NCBI GenBank assembly: GCA_002338515.1
Contig: DDIL01000167.1
Coordinates: forward strand, 1 to 29,708
DNA: 29,708 nucleotides
Direction: 5' to 3'
From: Glaciecola sp. UBA1851
Lineage (GTDB): Bacteria > Pseudomonadota > Gammaproteobacteria > Enterobacterales > Alteromonadaceae
In this document: positions 14,927-23,158 of the stretch, piece by piece
Position numbering within the stretch: the first letter of the stretch is position 1
Layout of the letters: every line of letters begins with the position of its first letter
Position numbers and translations under genes: made by a program
Notes under the pieces: generated by a model
Seen by the model: only the letters and a program-made list of their open reading frames with translations
Told to the model about the DNA's origin: nothing
Databases searched by the model: none

Positions 14927-16564
14927 CTATGGCTGATAAATCCAATTAGTGCCCTCTAGCACTAATTGACAAGCCTTATACTCTTTTTTCGCTGACCAAC
15001 TTTTATTGTGAAGTTTTACGTTTACGCCTGGGTAGATTTTTTCTGTTGCAACCACCTTAGCTTCATCATAAAAAGCTTTAAGCCTATCTTTATAATCATC
15101 CTTGTTAATTCTAAGCCAATTTAGAAAAACACGCTCTAACTCCAATTCTTTATTAAGTGAAGCTAGTTTTTCGTTATACGAGTCGTCTGGTTTCCTATTA
15201 TGAATATTAGACACCTTTATTTCATGATCGGCATTTTTACTGGCTAAGTCATCAAACAGGTCATTTAGCGATTCTGATTTAGTTTGAAGCTCTTCAAACC
15301 GACTGGTGTAGTCGATTGTTAGATTACTGCCAGAAATTGCACCTAAATGTCCAGCCATGACGGCTTTGGCACAAAACACACTGCTGGCAAATAACTTTCC
15401 GCGCGGCTTGCGAATATCGCCCACCACAACATTGCCTTTACTATGTACTTCAGAGTAGGCGAGTTGTTTACCTACTATAATATCAAATTCACTGTTAAGG
15501 GTTAGGCCCTGACCGTGTTGTATAAAAATACTTCCGTCGGCAATCAGTGTGCAATCAGACTGATTTAACTTACCACTCGCACCTTGGGTAATCACGATAT
15601 CGCCGCCTGATTCAATATAAGCAGACTCTACAAACCCATTAATAGTGACGTCTCCACGCGCGACTACTCGCATTTTTTCGGTGACATCACCATTTATAAT
15701 GACCGCGCCATCAAATTTAACATTGCCCGATGCAACATTGACACCTCTGCATACAAATACATCGTCCACATCTATTTTCGATGGACTGATAACCGGCAAG
15801 CCTGCTATTTTGCTGCGCGCGATGTTTTCATTTTCTGGGCAAATATAGCAATTTTTGGTAATTTTTAGAGGTAGCCATTTACCCGGTTCGGCAAGAATAG
15901 GTGTACGGTCGACACCAACCCCATTTCTGCCTTTTGTTGGAGGTAGCCTTTCAGCCACAGGGTTATTTTTTGCTACGCACAATATATCACCCAAATCTCG
16001 CATATCGACACTGCCATCTTCTAGTGCTTTAGGTTCTAGCACTCTATCGAGTGCACAAGGAATAAGAGGAACAACCCTTGAGTTTTTACCCTGCCTTGGA
16101 GGCAGGCCTTTGGCTATTTCATCGCTCAATACGCTGCCAGAAGTGGCGTTTTTAATTTGTTCTAATAACTTGTTGATGCGCTTTGTACTAACACCTTTTA
16201 CTAAACCTTGTTTTTTCGCCATTGCAATAACAGTTTGCACGCTAGGTATTATTCCCATATATGGAGAAGAAATAGTCATACTAGCTGATAATTTATCTTG
16301 GGCTATTAGAAAGGTAACTTCAGCATCTTTGGCCACCGCAACCTTGGCTTGTATTTCAGCCATATCATCTTTAGCAATAGCAACATCAAGCACATCGCAA
16401 ACATTTGTAATCTCTTGCTCTAAGAAAAAATACTCAGAAAAATCAGATAAATTAATAAGCTGATACAATGACTTAGGATCTAAAGCATTATCTAGTAGTA
16501 GAGGCTCTAATTTTACTATGACATCTTTTTGGTTGTCATTTAAGAATAACTCAACACCTTTCAT
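14927..16564 (-). CDS. DUF342/FapA-family protein, copy 2
   Basis: This is a 545-residue paralogue of the downstream protein with the same architecture: a variable N-terminus, KGLPPRQGKNSRVVPLIPCALDRVL near 170-190, LPPTKGRNGVGV, the glycine-rich repeated beta section (GAVIINGDVTEKMRVVARG, GGDIVITQGASGKL, then GQGLTLNSE) and a C-terminal coiled coil with ASKNADHEIKVSNIHN, almost identical to its partner. The two proteins are most similar in the central and coiled-coil parts and less so at their N-termini, consistent with an old tandem duplication. A TGAGG Shine-Dalgarno sequence precedes the ATG. It is the first gene of the pair; its promoter should lie in the 595-bp region to the right. No flagellar neighbours are visible. 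Confidence 0.85.
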   Translation of the reverse strand: MKGVELFLNDNQKDVIVKLEPLLLDNALDPKSLYQLINLSDFSEYFFLEQEITNVCDVLDVAIAKDDMAEIQAKVAVAKDAEVTFLIAQDKLSASMTISSPYMGIIPSVQTVIAMAKKQGLVKGVSTKRINKLLEQIKNATSGSVLSDEIAKGLPPRQGKNSRVVPLIPCALDRVLEPKALEDGSVDMRDLGDILCVAKNNPVAERLPPTKGRNGVGVDRTPILAEPGKWLPLKITKNCYICPENENIARSKIAGLPVISPSKIDVDDVFVCRGVNVASGNVKFDGAVIINGDVTEKMRVVARGDVTINGFVESAYIESGGDIVITQGASGKLNQSDCTLIADGSIFIQHGQGLTLNSEFDIIVGKQLAYSEVHSKGNVVVGDIRKPRGKLFASSVFCAKAVMAGHLGAISGSNLTIDYTSRFEELQTKSESLNDLFDDLASKNADHEIKVSNIHNRKPDDSYNEKLASLNKELELERVFLNWLRINKDDYKDRLKAFYDEAKVVATEKIYPGVNVKLHNKSWSAKKEYKACQLVLEGTNWIYQP

Positions 16565-16711
16565 AAAACCTCAATAACTAACACGTATTTGTTTAGTGTT
16601 TTAATGGTAAATATTTTTCACTTTAAACAAAACGTTGTAAAAACTTATGAAAAATCATTAAAACCTATCTGTAGATTACAAAGTTATCGGCCATAGACCA
16701 GCATTATGTAG

Positions 16712-16906
16712 TTATAAGGTTGATTTGTCTTAATAAACCAATTTTTCCAAAGATGCCACGTAAAAACTAACAAGCCTGATTTACGAAAAAGAGTCATGCT
16801 ATATAAAATAATTTAGCGATTTATAACTTATCTTTATATCAGTAATAAAAATGAAAACATGGATTGATTGTTAGGTGAGTAATTCCTAATTAAATCAACC
16901 TTATAA
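16712..16906. repeat. 15-bp perfect inverted repeat bounding 165 bp
   Basis: TTATAAGGTTGATTT (16712-16726) recurs as its exact reverse complement AAATCAACCTTATAA (16892-16906). The right arm also contributes to a local hairpin: TTGATT at 16864-16869 pairs with AATCAA at 16893-16898, and TTAGG at 16871-16875 with CCTAA at 16885-16889. The arms could be distant operator sites, the ends of a small decayed element, or part of a structured RNA. No target-site duplication was seen. Confidence 0.6.
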
Positions 16907-17146
16907 ATAAATGGATTTTTGTAAGTTATTAATGTAACTATTTATTCCAAATATCACGCTTTTCACTAATTTTTAGAATATATTTTTATCAAATTTCACT
17001 GTCAAATCTTTGACGCGTTTTACCACGATAAACCTATAGCCTGATCAGAAAATACAACTACAAAAAGAATATATAAAACCATTTTTATATTCCATTTGGC
17101 TATGGTGGCTTTACGTTCAAAATAGCCTAAACTATCCGCTCAACTT

Positions 17147-17153
17147 AAGGAGA
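17147..17153 (+). promoter_or_regulatory. Strong ribosome binding site of the orphan small gene
   Basis: AAGGAGA sits 6 bases before the ATG at 17160. It is among the strongest Shine-Dalgarno matches in the window and is the best single argument that the 82-residue frame is translated. Confidence 0.75.
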
Positions 17154-17159
17154 TAGTTT

Positions 17160-17408
17160 ATGAGAGAATCAAATTTTTCCGAGAATGGAAACTACGGAAT
17201 CGTTAGTAATGTTAATTCGCAACAAACAATGATTGGAGGTGTCGCCCCGTTTTTTTCAATGCGTAAATTACGCTTGATTTACAACCAATTAATAGATGAT
17301 ACAAGTTTCGAATACAATGATTTTGAATCATTTAAGCATCAGGTTTTAAACTCAGTTGCCCCACAAGTTGAACTGAACAAATGGCAGGCTATTGCTGCTA
17401 GACGTTAA
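17160..17408 (+). CDS. Small protein of unknown function (82 residues)
   Basis: I do not recognise this protein. It has no signal peptide, no membrane segment and no cysteine. The N-terminal ~30 residues are rich in Asn, Ser and Gly (NFSENGNYGIVSNVNSQQ), then GGVAPFF leads into a probably helical, charged region from MRKLRLIYNQLIDD to the end (LNKWQAIAARR). It has a strong Shine-Dalgarno sequence at 6-bp spacing, an inverted repeat near its probable promoter, and a rho-independent terminator 22 bp after its stop, so it looks like a single-gene transcription unit. A role as a small regulator or peptide precursor would be speculation. Confidence 0.75.
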   Translation: MRESNFSENGNYGIVSNVNSQQTMIGGVAPFFSMRKLRLIYNQLIDDTSFEYNDFESFKHQVLNSVAPQVELNKWQAIAARR

Positions 17409-17430
17409 CGTTATATATTTCATTATAAAG

Positions 17431-17459
17431 AGGCCATCATAAATTTGATGGCCTTTTTT
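17431..17459 (+). terminator. Rho-independent terminator of the small gene
   Basis: AGGCCATCA (17431-17439) and TGATGGCCT (17446-17454) form a perfect 9-bp stem around a 6-nt loop, followed by a run of T. It lies 22 bp after the small gene's stop and well before the next start at 17657, so it should isolate the small gene's transcript. Confidence 0.92.
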
Positions 17460-17594
17460 AATTGTTGAAAGCACTTCTATTCCTGTCTATATCAAATAGA
17501 GTTGAACTTAAATCACAATAAACTCATACTCTCACGAGTGATATCGCAAATAATTTATCTTGTATTATTTATAAATAACAAAGCATTGCTCGCT

Positions 17595-17614
17595 ACAGGT
17601 TGCTAGTGACCTGT
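17595..17614. repeat. Palindrome upstream of the isoaspartyl peptidase gene
   Basis: ACAGGT (17595-17600) and ACCTGT (17609-17614) form a 6-bp inverted repeat around 8 nt, ending 42 bp before the ATG. It may be an operator or a leader hairpin. Confidence 0.35.
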
Positions 17615-17656
17615 TAATTTACCGAGAAATCAATAATAAAAAGAGGACACAAGCAC

Positions 17657-18826
17657 ATGAGTTACCTTGCCAACATCTTCCAGAAAAATGCTAATCAAAA
17701 AAGTAACAGGAGTTATATAGCTAACTTGCTCTGTTGTGCGCTTAACACATTTATCTACATATTTAACTTACCGGCAAAAATGTTAATAGCAGGGATTATC
17801 ATGTCTTGCTTACAGGCCAATGCAGTTAATGCCCATAACGAAGTACAACCTGAAAGCAATGCAAAAGTGGCAATAGCCATACATGGCGGTGCAGGCACTA
17901 TTCTCAAAAAGAATTTAACTGACGACATGGAAAAGGCTTATATTGATATTTTAACTCGGTCAGTTAAACGCGGTTATGAGTTATTACAACAAGGTACGGA
18001 TGGTACCATTGCGGTTGTAGAAACAATCAAAATTATGGAAGACTCGCCTTTGTTTAATGCTGGAGTAGGGGCCGTTTATACATTTGATGGCGAGCATGAA
18101 TTAGATGCTTCCATTATGCATGGTGCTGAAAAACAAGCAGGCGCGATTGCCGGCGTAAAAACAATTAGAAATCCAATTGAAGCAGCGCTATTGGTTATGC
18201 AAGACTCGCCTCATGTAATGTTAACTGGCGAAGGGGCACAGGAATTCGCTTCACTCAATAATTTAGCTATGGTTGAAAATACACACTTTAATACCACACG
18301 AAGACACGAAGCACTACAAAGGGCTAAAAAACGCATATTAGATAAACAGGTCAATCATACAAATAAGTTTGAATCGCTATCTGCTTCTGAACTGGCTGAA
18401 TATCAAGATTACAAGTTTGGTACTGTAGGAGCGGTAGTATTGGATAAAAATGGTAATTTAGTTGCCGGTACGTCGACTGGTGGAATGACCGCAAAACGTT
18501 ATGGGCGAGTAGGCGATTCGCCTATTATTGGTGCAGGTACTTTCGCTGACAATGAATCTTGTGCAGTATCAGCTACCGGACATGGCGAATATTTTATTAG
18601 GCACAATGTTGCTGCTGATATTTGTGCACGAATGAAATACCAAAATATTAGTTTAAAGCAGGCGTCAGACACGGTGATGTTTGATGTCTTAAATAGTGAA
18701 GCAGGCAGTGGTGGCGTGATAGCAATTGATTCAAAAGGTAACATAGCCATGCCTTTTAATACCCCTGGGATGTATCGCGCAAGCATTGATACTAACGGCA
18801 AAATAAGTGTGCAAATATTTAAATAA
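17657..18826 (+). CDS. iaaA: Isoaspartyl peptidase / L-asparaginase (Ntn hydrolase), probably exported
   Basis: This enzyme hydrolyses isoaspartyl dipeptides and asparagine and matures by autocleavage. The mature protein begins near IAIHGGAGTI (residues 73-82). GTVGAVV carries the new N-terminal nucleophile Thr256 after Gly255, and AGTSTGGMTAKRYGRVGDSPIIGAGTFAD gives the substrate-binding elements. About 68 residues precede the catalytic domain. They include a hydrophobic stretch at 22-58 ending in NAVNA before His60, which looks like a signal sequence with an unusually long N-region. A start at Met42 would give a normal signal peptide, but the ribosome binding site (AGAGG) is nearer the upstream ATG, at loose spacing. 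Its stop TAA directly abuts the hrpA ATG. Confidence 0.88.
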   Translation: MSYLANIFQKNANQKSNRSYIANLLCCALNTFIYIFNLPAKMLIAGIIMSCLQANAVNAHNEVQPESNAKVAIAIHGGAGTILKKNLTDDMEKAYIDILTRSVKRGYELLQQGTDGTIAVVETIKIMEDSPLFNAGVGAVYTFDGEHELDASIMHGAEKQAGAIAGVKTIRNPIEAALLVMQDSPHVMLTGEGAQEFASLNNLAMVENTHFNTTRRHEALQRAKKRILDKQVNHTNKFESLSASELAEYQDYKFGTVGAVVLDKNGNLVAGTSTGGMTAKRYGRVGDSPIIGAGTFADNESCAVSATGHGEYFIRHNVAADICARMKYQNISLKQASDTVMFDVLNSEAGSGGVIAIDSKGNIAMPFNTPGMYRASIDTNGKISVQIFK

Positions 18827-21800
18827 ATGAGTAGTCATCTTCAAACTGTATTAAACGCGTGTATGTTAGCAGACAGGCGCAAACTAAAAAGAAAATGGTT
18901 TGCGCTTGATAAAATTAACCATACCGAGAAAAAAGAAAAAGCGTTAGCTGATTGGCAAAAACAAGTAGAAGTCAGTTCGCTAGCCTTAAAAAATAGGCAA
19001 GCGCAAAACGTTCATCTTGAATACCCTGATTTACCTGTTTCCGATAAGCGAGACGATATTATGTCGCTTATCGCCCAACATCAGGTCGTGATTGTTGCGG
19101 GTGAAACAGGTTCAGGTAAAACGACTCAACTCCCTAAAATGTGTCTGCAACTTGGCCGTGGTCGTCATGGCATGATTGCCCACACGCAGCCTCGCCGCCT
19201 AGCCGCTCGCAGTGTAGCGGCTCGAATAGCCGAAGAACTACATACCGAATTAGGCGCACAAGTAGGATATAAAGTCAGGTTTTCCGATAAAGTATCTGAA
19301 AATAGCTTAGTGAAACTGCTTACAGACGGTATGTTGCTAGCAGAAATGCAGCAGGATAAGTTCTTAAATCAATACGATACCATCATTATTGATGAGGCCC
19401 ATGAACGCAGCTTAAACATTGATTTTTTGCTCGGCTATATTAAGCGTATTTTACCCAAACGTCCTGATTTAAAAGTCATTATTACTTCTGCTACTATTGA
19501 TCCTCAGCGTTTTTCCAAACATTTTAATGACGCGCCAGTAATAGAAGTTAGTGGCAGAAGCTATCCTGTCGAAATTAGACACAACGATTATCTAGAAGAA
19601 GATAGAGCGCAAGATCAGATTGAAGCAATTGAATTGGCTGTTGAAGAATTATTTGCTGAGAAACGAGGCGATATTTTAGTATTTTTAAGCAGCGAACGTG
19701 AAATTAGAGAAACGCAGAAAGCGCTGATAAAGAAACAATATCGAAATACCGAAGTTATTCCCTTGTATGCGAGGCTAAGCGCTTCTGATCAACAAAAGAT
19801 ATTTCATCCTCAAGGGCAACGTCGAATTGTTCTTTCGACTAATGTGGCTGAAACTTCACTCACGGTGCCAGGCATTAAATATGTGATTGATACCGGTTTA
19901 GTCAGAATGTCTAGATACAGCCATAGACTCAAAGTACAGCGCTTACCCATAGAGCCTATCTCACAAGCATCCGCTAAACAAAGGGCAGGTCGCTGCGGGC
20001 GTACGTCTAATGGTATTTGCATCAGGCTTTATTCAGAACAAGACTTTTTAGGTAGGGATGAATTTACCGACCCTGAAATAACGCGTACTCACTTAAGTAG
20101 CGTTATTCTGCAAATGTTGTCTTTAGGTTTAGGCGAAATTCAATCGTTTGAGTTTATTCAACCGCCAGAAGAAAAATTTATAAAAGATGGCATTCGTTTA
20201 TTAGAAGAATTGCAAGCGGTTGAACTAAGAAATAAAGCGCTAACATTAACGCCTATTGGCAAGCAAATGGCTAAATTACCGCTTGATCCTAAATATGCAC
20301 GCATGCTGATTGCCGCGAAACAACAAGACTGTGTTTATGAGGTTATGACTATCACCGCTGGGTTAAGTGTTCAAGACCCAAGAGAACGACCTTATGAAAA
20401 CAAGCAAAAAGCAGACGAAGCCCACCAAATTTTTGTCGAAAAAGATTCTGACTTAATTAGTTTGTATAATTTATATGAGGCGTTTAAAGCTGAACAAAAA
20501 GCATTAACACAAAATCAATTACGCAAATGGTGCACAAAGCACTTTATTAACTATCAACGCATGCGTGAATGGCAAGATATCGTTCATCAAGTCAAACATA
20601 TGTTGGTGTCGGTTGATTTAAGATTAAATTCTGAAGTAGCAAATTACGATGCTATTCACACCTCCATTGCGACAGGACTGCTTGCACAAATTGGCTTAAA
20701 AGATACCAATCAAACCTATACAGGCGCCAGAAATAGTCAATTTAAAATATTCCCGGGCTCTGCTTTATTCAAACAAAAACCTAAGTGGATCATGTCGGCA
20801 GAACTTGTTGAAACCAGTAGCCTATATGCTAGGCAAGTGGCGAAAATTGATGTGTCAAATATTGAGCCAATTGCAGAGCACTTACTAAAAAGAAATTATG
20901 TAGAAGTGCATTGGAGTAAAAAACGCGGGGCTGTGATGGCTTATATGAATGCCTTGCTGTTTGGCCTGCCTATTGTCAATCGTCGAATTGTTAATTACAG
21001 TCAAATCAATTTAGTTGAGTCTAGGCAACTATTTATTCGCCATGCATTAGTGGAAGGCGACTGTAAATTAAATTATGAATTTTTAAAGCGCAATCAAGCA
21101 TTGGTTGAAGGTGTGCAAGTACTGGAGAAAAAGGTACGTAGGCGAGATATTTTGGTGGATGAAGAAGATTTAGTCGCGTTCTATGAAGAGCGCATTGCTA
21201 ATCATGTTTGCAGTGAAGTAAGCTTTAAAAAATGGTGGCAAAAACAGCAAAGCATTGCCCCTAATTTATTAGACTTCGAACAACATCAATTATTAAAACG
21301 TGATGCAGCGGAAATAACCGATAGTCAGTACCCAGATTATTGGCAACAAGGCGCGTTAGTATTTGAACTAACCTATGAATTTGAGCCCAACCAAGCGTTT
21401 GACGGGGTGTGTATTAACATTCCTATAGAACAATTGAATCAAGTACAAAATATCCACTTTGATTACTTAGTACCGGGTATGCGCCATGAATTGTTAGTGG
21501 CGTTAATTAAGTCATTGCCCAAACGTTTGAGGCGTAATTTTGTTCCCGCACCTGATTATGCAAATGCGTGTTTACATGAACTAGACATGACCAATAAAGA
21601 TGGTGTTCCCATTTCTATCACGCAATCGCTTAGCCATAAGTTGTTTAGAATGAGTGGCGTGAAAGTGGAAGCAGAAGATTTTGAACTTGAGAATATACCT
21701 AAACATTTAACCTTTAATTTTGCTGCTGTGAATCAAAATGGGAAAGTAGTTGAAATAGATAAGTCGTTAATCAACCTTAAGCAAAAGTTGAAAGGACAAT

Positions 21801-22741
21801 TAAAAGCGACAATTGAAAAAGTGGTAACATCTGATATCGAAAGAACGGATATTAATACATTTGAATTAGATAGTTTACCTGAGGTGTATTCACAAAAGAA
21901 AAATGGGTTTGAAATAAAAGCATATCCTGCACTAGTCCAAAATAATCAACAGGTAGATGTAAAGTTATTTACCTCGCTTCAAGAGGCAAAATTAAATCAT
22001 ATAAAAGGACTAGTGCAGCTTGTTAAAAACAATGTGCCTAGTCCAGTAAAGTTCTTGCAGCAAAAACTGCCGAATAAAGCAAAGTTAAGTTTGTATTTTA
22101 ATCCGTTCGGACAAATAGCATTGCTGATTGATGACATTATACATGCGGCAATTTTCCAGTTATTGGAAGAGAAGGGTGGGTGTGAAGCAATACGCTCTAA
22201 ACAAACGTATAGAGATGCAGAAACCTATGTTCGCATGGAGCTTAACGATAAGGCGCTCGATATTGCCAAGCAAGTAGAAACAGGTTTGTCATTGGCCAAT
22301 AACGTCCAGAAACACCTTAAAGGAAGTATCCCGCTTAATTTAATTAACCAAGTAGGTGATGTAAAAAGTCACTTAAACACGCTTGTTTATAAAGGGTTTG
22401 TTTACGATATGGTAAAAAAACAAAGGAATGATACTAGCACTCAAACGTTGATAAATTGGAACCGTTACTTGAAGGCGCTATTACAACGTTCAGAAAAACT
22501 TAAAGTTGACCCAAGTAGAGACAGACTTAATCAACTAGAAGTAGATAAGGCAGAACAAGAATTTAACAAAGTGTATGAACAGTTTGTTAATGCGCATAAA
22601 GATGTGAGTCAATTAATTGAAGTTGAAACGATGATTGAAGAATTTAGAATATCCCTTTTTGCCCAGCAATTGGGCACAAATTTTCCAATTAGCCTAAAAA
22701 GAATTCGTAATAAATTGCAAGAGATCGCAATAAGCAATTGA
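18827..22741 (+). CDS. hrpA: ATP-dependent RNA helicase HrpA
   Basis: This is a DEAH-box helicase of 1304 residues, matching the ~1300 of E. coli HrpA. The motifs are in order: Walker A GETGSGKT (92-99), TQPRRLAA (Ia), DEAH (189-192), SAT (221-223), and QRAGRCGR (VI). Helicase-associated and OB-fold regions follow, and the long C-terminal region from about residue 690 corresponds to the DUF3418 part found in HrpA and absent from HrpB. HrpA acts in RNA metabolism, reportedly including rescue of stalled ribosomes and mRNA processing. The ATG begins at the base after the iaaA stop, so translation is probably coupled. No separate ribosome binding site is evident. Confidence 0.97.
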   Translation: MSSHLQTVLNACMLADRRKLKRKWFALDKINHTEKKEKALADWQKQVEVSSLALKNRQAQNVHLEYPDLPVSDKRDDIMSLIAQHQVVIVAGETGSGKTTQLPKMCLQLGRGRHGMIAHTQPRRLAARSVAARIAEELHTELGAQVGYKVRFSDKVSENSLVKLLTDGMLLAEMQQDKFLNQYDTIIIDEAHERSLNIDFLLGYIKRILPKRPDLKVIITSATIDPQRFSKHFNDAPVIEVSGRSYPVEIRHNDYLEEDRAQDQIEAIELAVEELFAEKRGDILVFLSSEREIRETQKALIKKQYRNTEVIPLYARLSASDQQKIFHPQGQRRIVLSTNVAETSLTVPGIKYVIDTGLVRMSRYSHRLKVQRLPIEPISQASAKQRAGRCGRTSNGICIRLYSEQDFLGRDEFTDPEITRTHLSSVILQMLSLGLGEIQSFEFIQPPEEKFIKDGIRLLEELQAVELRNKALTLTPIGKQMAKLPLDPKYARMLIAAKQQDCVYEVMTITAGLSVQDPRERPYENKQKADEAHQIFVEKDSDLISLYNLYEAFKAEQKALTQNQLRKWCTKHFINYQRMREWQDIVHQVKHMLVSVDLRLNSEVANYDAIHTSIATGLLAQIGLKDTNQTYTGARNSQFKIFPGSALFKQKPKWIMSAELVETSSLYARQVAKIDVSNIEPIAEHLLKRNYVEVHWSKKRGAVMAYMNALLFGLPIVNRRIVNYSQINLVESRQLFIRHALVEGDCKLNYEFLKRNQALVEGVQVLEKKVRRRDILVDEEDLVAFYEERIANHVCSEVSFKKWWQKQQSIAPNLLDFEQHQLLKRDAAEITDSQYPDYWQQGALVFELTYEFEPNQAFDGVCINIPIEQLNQVQNIHFDYLVPGMRHELLVALIKSLPKRLRRNFVPAPDYANACLHELDMTNKDGVPISITQSLSHKLFRMSGVKVEAEDFELENIPKHLTFNFAAVNQNGKVVEIDKSLINLKQKLKGQLKATIEKVVTSDIERTDINTFELDSLPEVYSQKKNGFEIKAYPALVQNNQQVDVKLFTSLQEAKLNHIKGLVQLVKNNVPSPVKFLQQKLPNKAKLSLYFNPFGQIALLIDDIIHAAIFQLLEEKGGCEAIRSKQTYRDAETYVRMELNDKALDIAKQVETGLSLANNVQKHLKGSIPLNLINQVGDVKSHLNTLVYKGFVYDMVKKQRNDTSTQTLINWNRYLKALLQRSEKLKVDPSRDRLNQLEVDKAEQEFNKVYEQFVNAHKDVSQLIEVETMIEEFRISLFAQQLGTNFPISLKRIRNKLQEIAISN

Positions 22742-22801
22742 CAAAATATCTAGTAAGTCATATAACATTATATTAACACACAGGCAACTTAGGTAGACCG
22801 C

Positions 22802-23104
22802 ATGTTAGGTTATGATGACAAGCGTAATTTTTATAGAATGATGGTAAATTCACCATGTCAGGTTAATCTTTTAGACAACCCATCAAATCCAGAAATTCAA
22901 GCAGTGTGTCGTGATATTAGTGCGACTGGTATGTCAATAGAATTAGAAAAGGAAGCACTAGACTTAGGGGCATTGCTTGAAGTGGTAATTGAAAGTAATA
23001 ATGATCAAATTCCTTCTCTTGTTGCAAAAGCAAAAGTGGTTCGTTGCGACACACAAAATGAAGAAAGTTGTTTAGTTGGTGTAGAAATCAGCGAAATGAA
23101 CTAA
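22802..23104 (+). CDS. PilZ-domain c-di-GMP-binding protein
   Basis: This is a single-domain PilZ protein of 100 residues. The c-di-GMP binding motifs are both present: RNFYR (Arg8 to Arg12, the RxxxR motif) and DISATG (38-43, the D/NxSxxG motif). The remainder has the expected beta-barrel pattern. It is cytoplasmic and likely an adaptor that senses c-di-GMP and acts on a partner, for example in motility or surface-polymer control; the partner is unknown. It follows hrpA by 60 bp and precedes a bidirectional terminator. The Shine-Dalgarno sequence is weak. Confidence 0.9.
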   Translation: MLGYDDKRNFYRMMVNSPCQVNLLDNPSNPEIQAVCRDISATGMSIELEKEALDLGALLEVVIESNNDQIPSLVAKAKVVRCDTQNEESCLVGVEISEMN

Positions 23105-23114
23105 AACGATTTAT

Positions 23115-23141
23115 AAAAAAACGCCTTTAAGGCGTTTTTTT
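23115..23141. terminator. Bidirectional rho-independent terminator between pilZ-type gene and rlmI
   Basis: A 12-bp perfect stem (seven A-T pairs, then CGCC/GGCG and T-A) with the 3-nt loop TTA is flanked by A and T runs. Being symmetrical, it can serve both the plus-strand PilZ gene and the convergent rlmI gene. Confidence 0.92.
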
Positions 23142-23158
23142 ATATCTATTATTAAGCA

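Larger units (their letters stand above)
16565..17159. other. 595-bp AT-rich intergenic region
   Basis: No open frame of useful length was found on either strand. The region separates the minus-strand DUF342 pair from the plus-strand small gene, so it must hold at least two divergent promoters. It contains a 15-bp perfect inverted repeat (16712-16726 and 16892-16906), a local hairpin overlapping its right arm (16864-16898), and a 6-bp inverted repeat GGCTAT/ATAGCC (17098-17103, 17122-17127) next to the small gene. An unannotated small RNA is possible but not shown. Confidence 0.6.

Noticed and set aside
15855..16463. 202-residue open frame antisense to DUF342 copy 2
   Set aside because: It lies entirely inside a well-supported gene on the other strand, has no ribosome binding site and no family resemblance, so it is a shadow of that gene.
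16565..16660. Sigma-28 flagellar promoter for the DUF342 pair
   Set aside because: A TAAAG element is present on the minus strand but the matching -10 (GCCGATAA) is essentially absent at the right distance.
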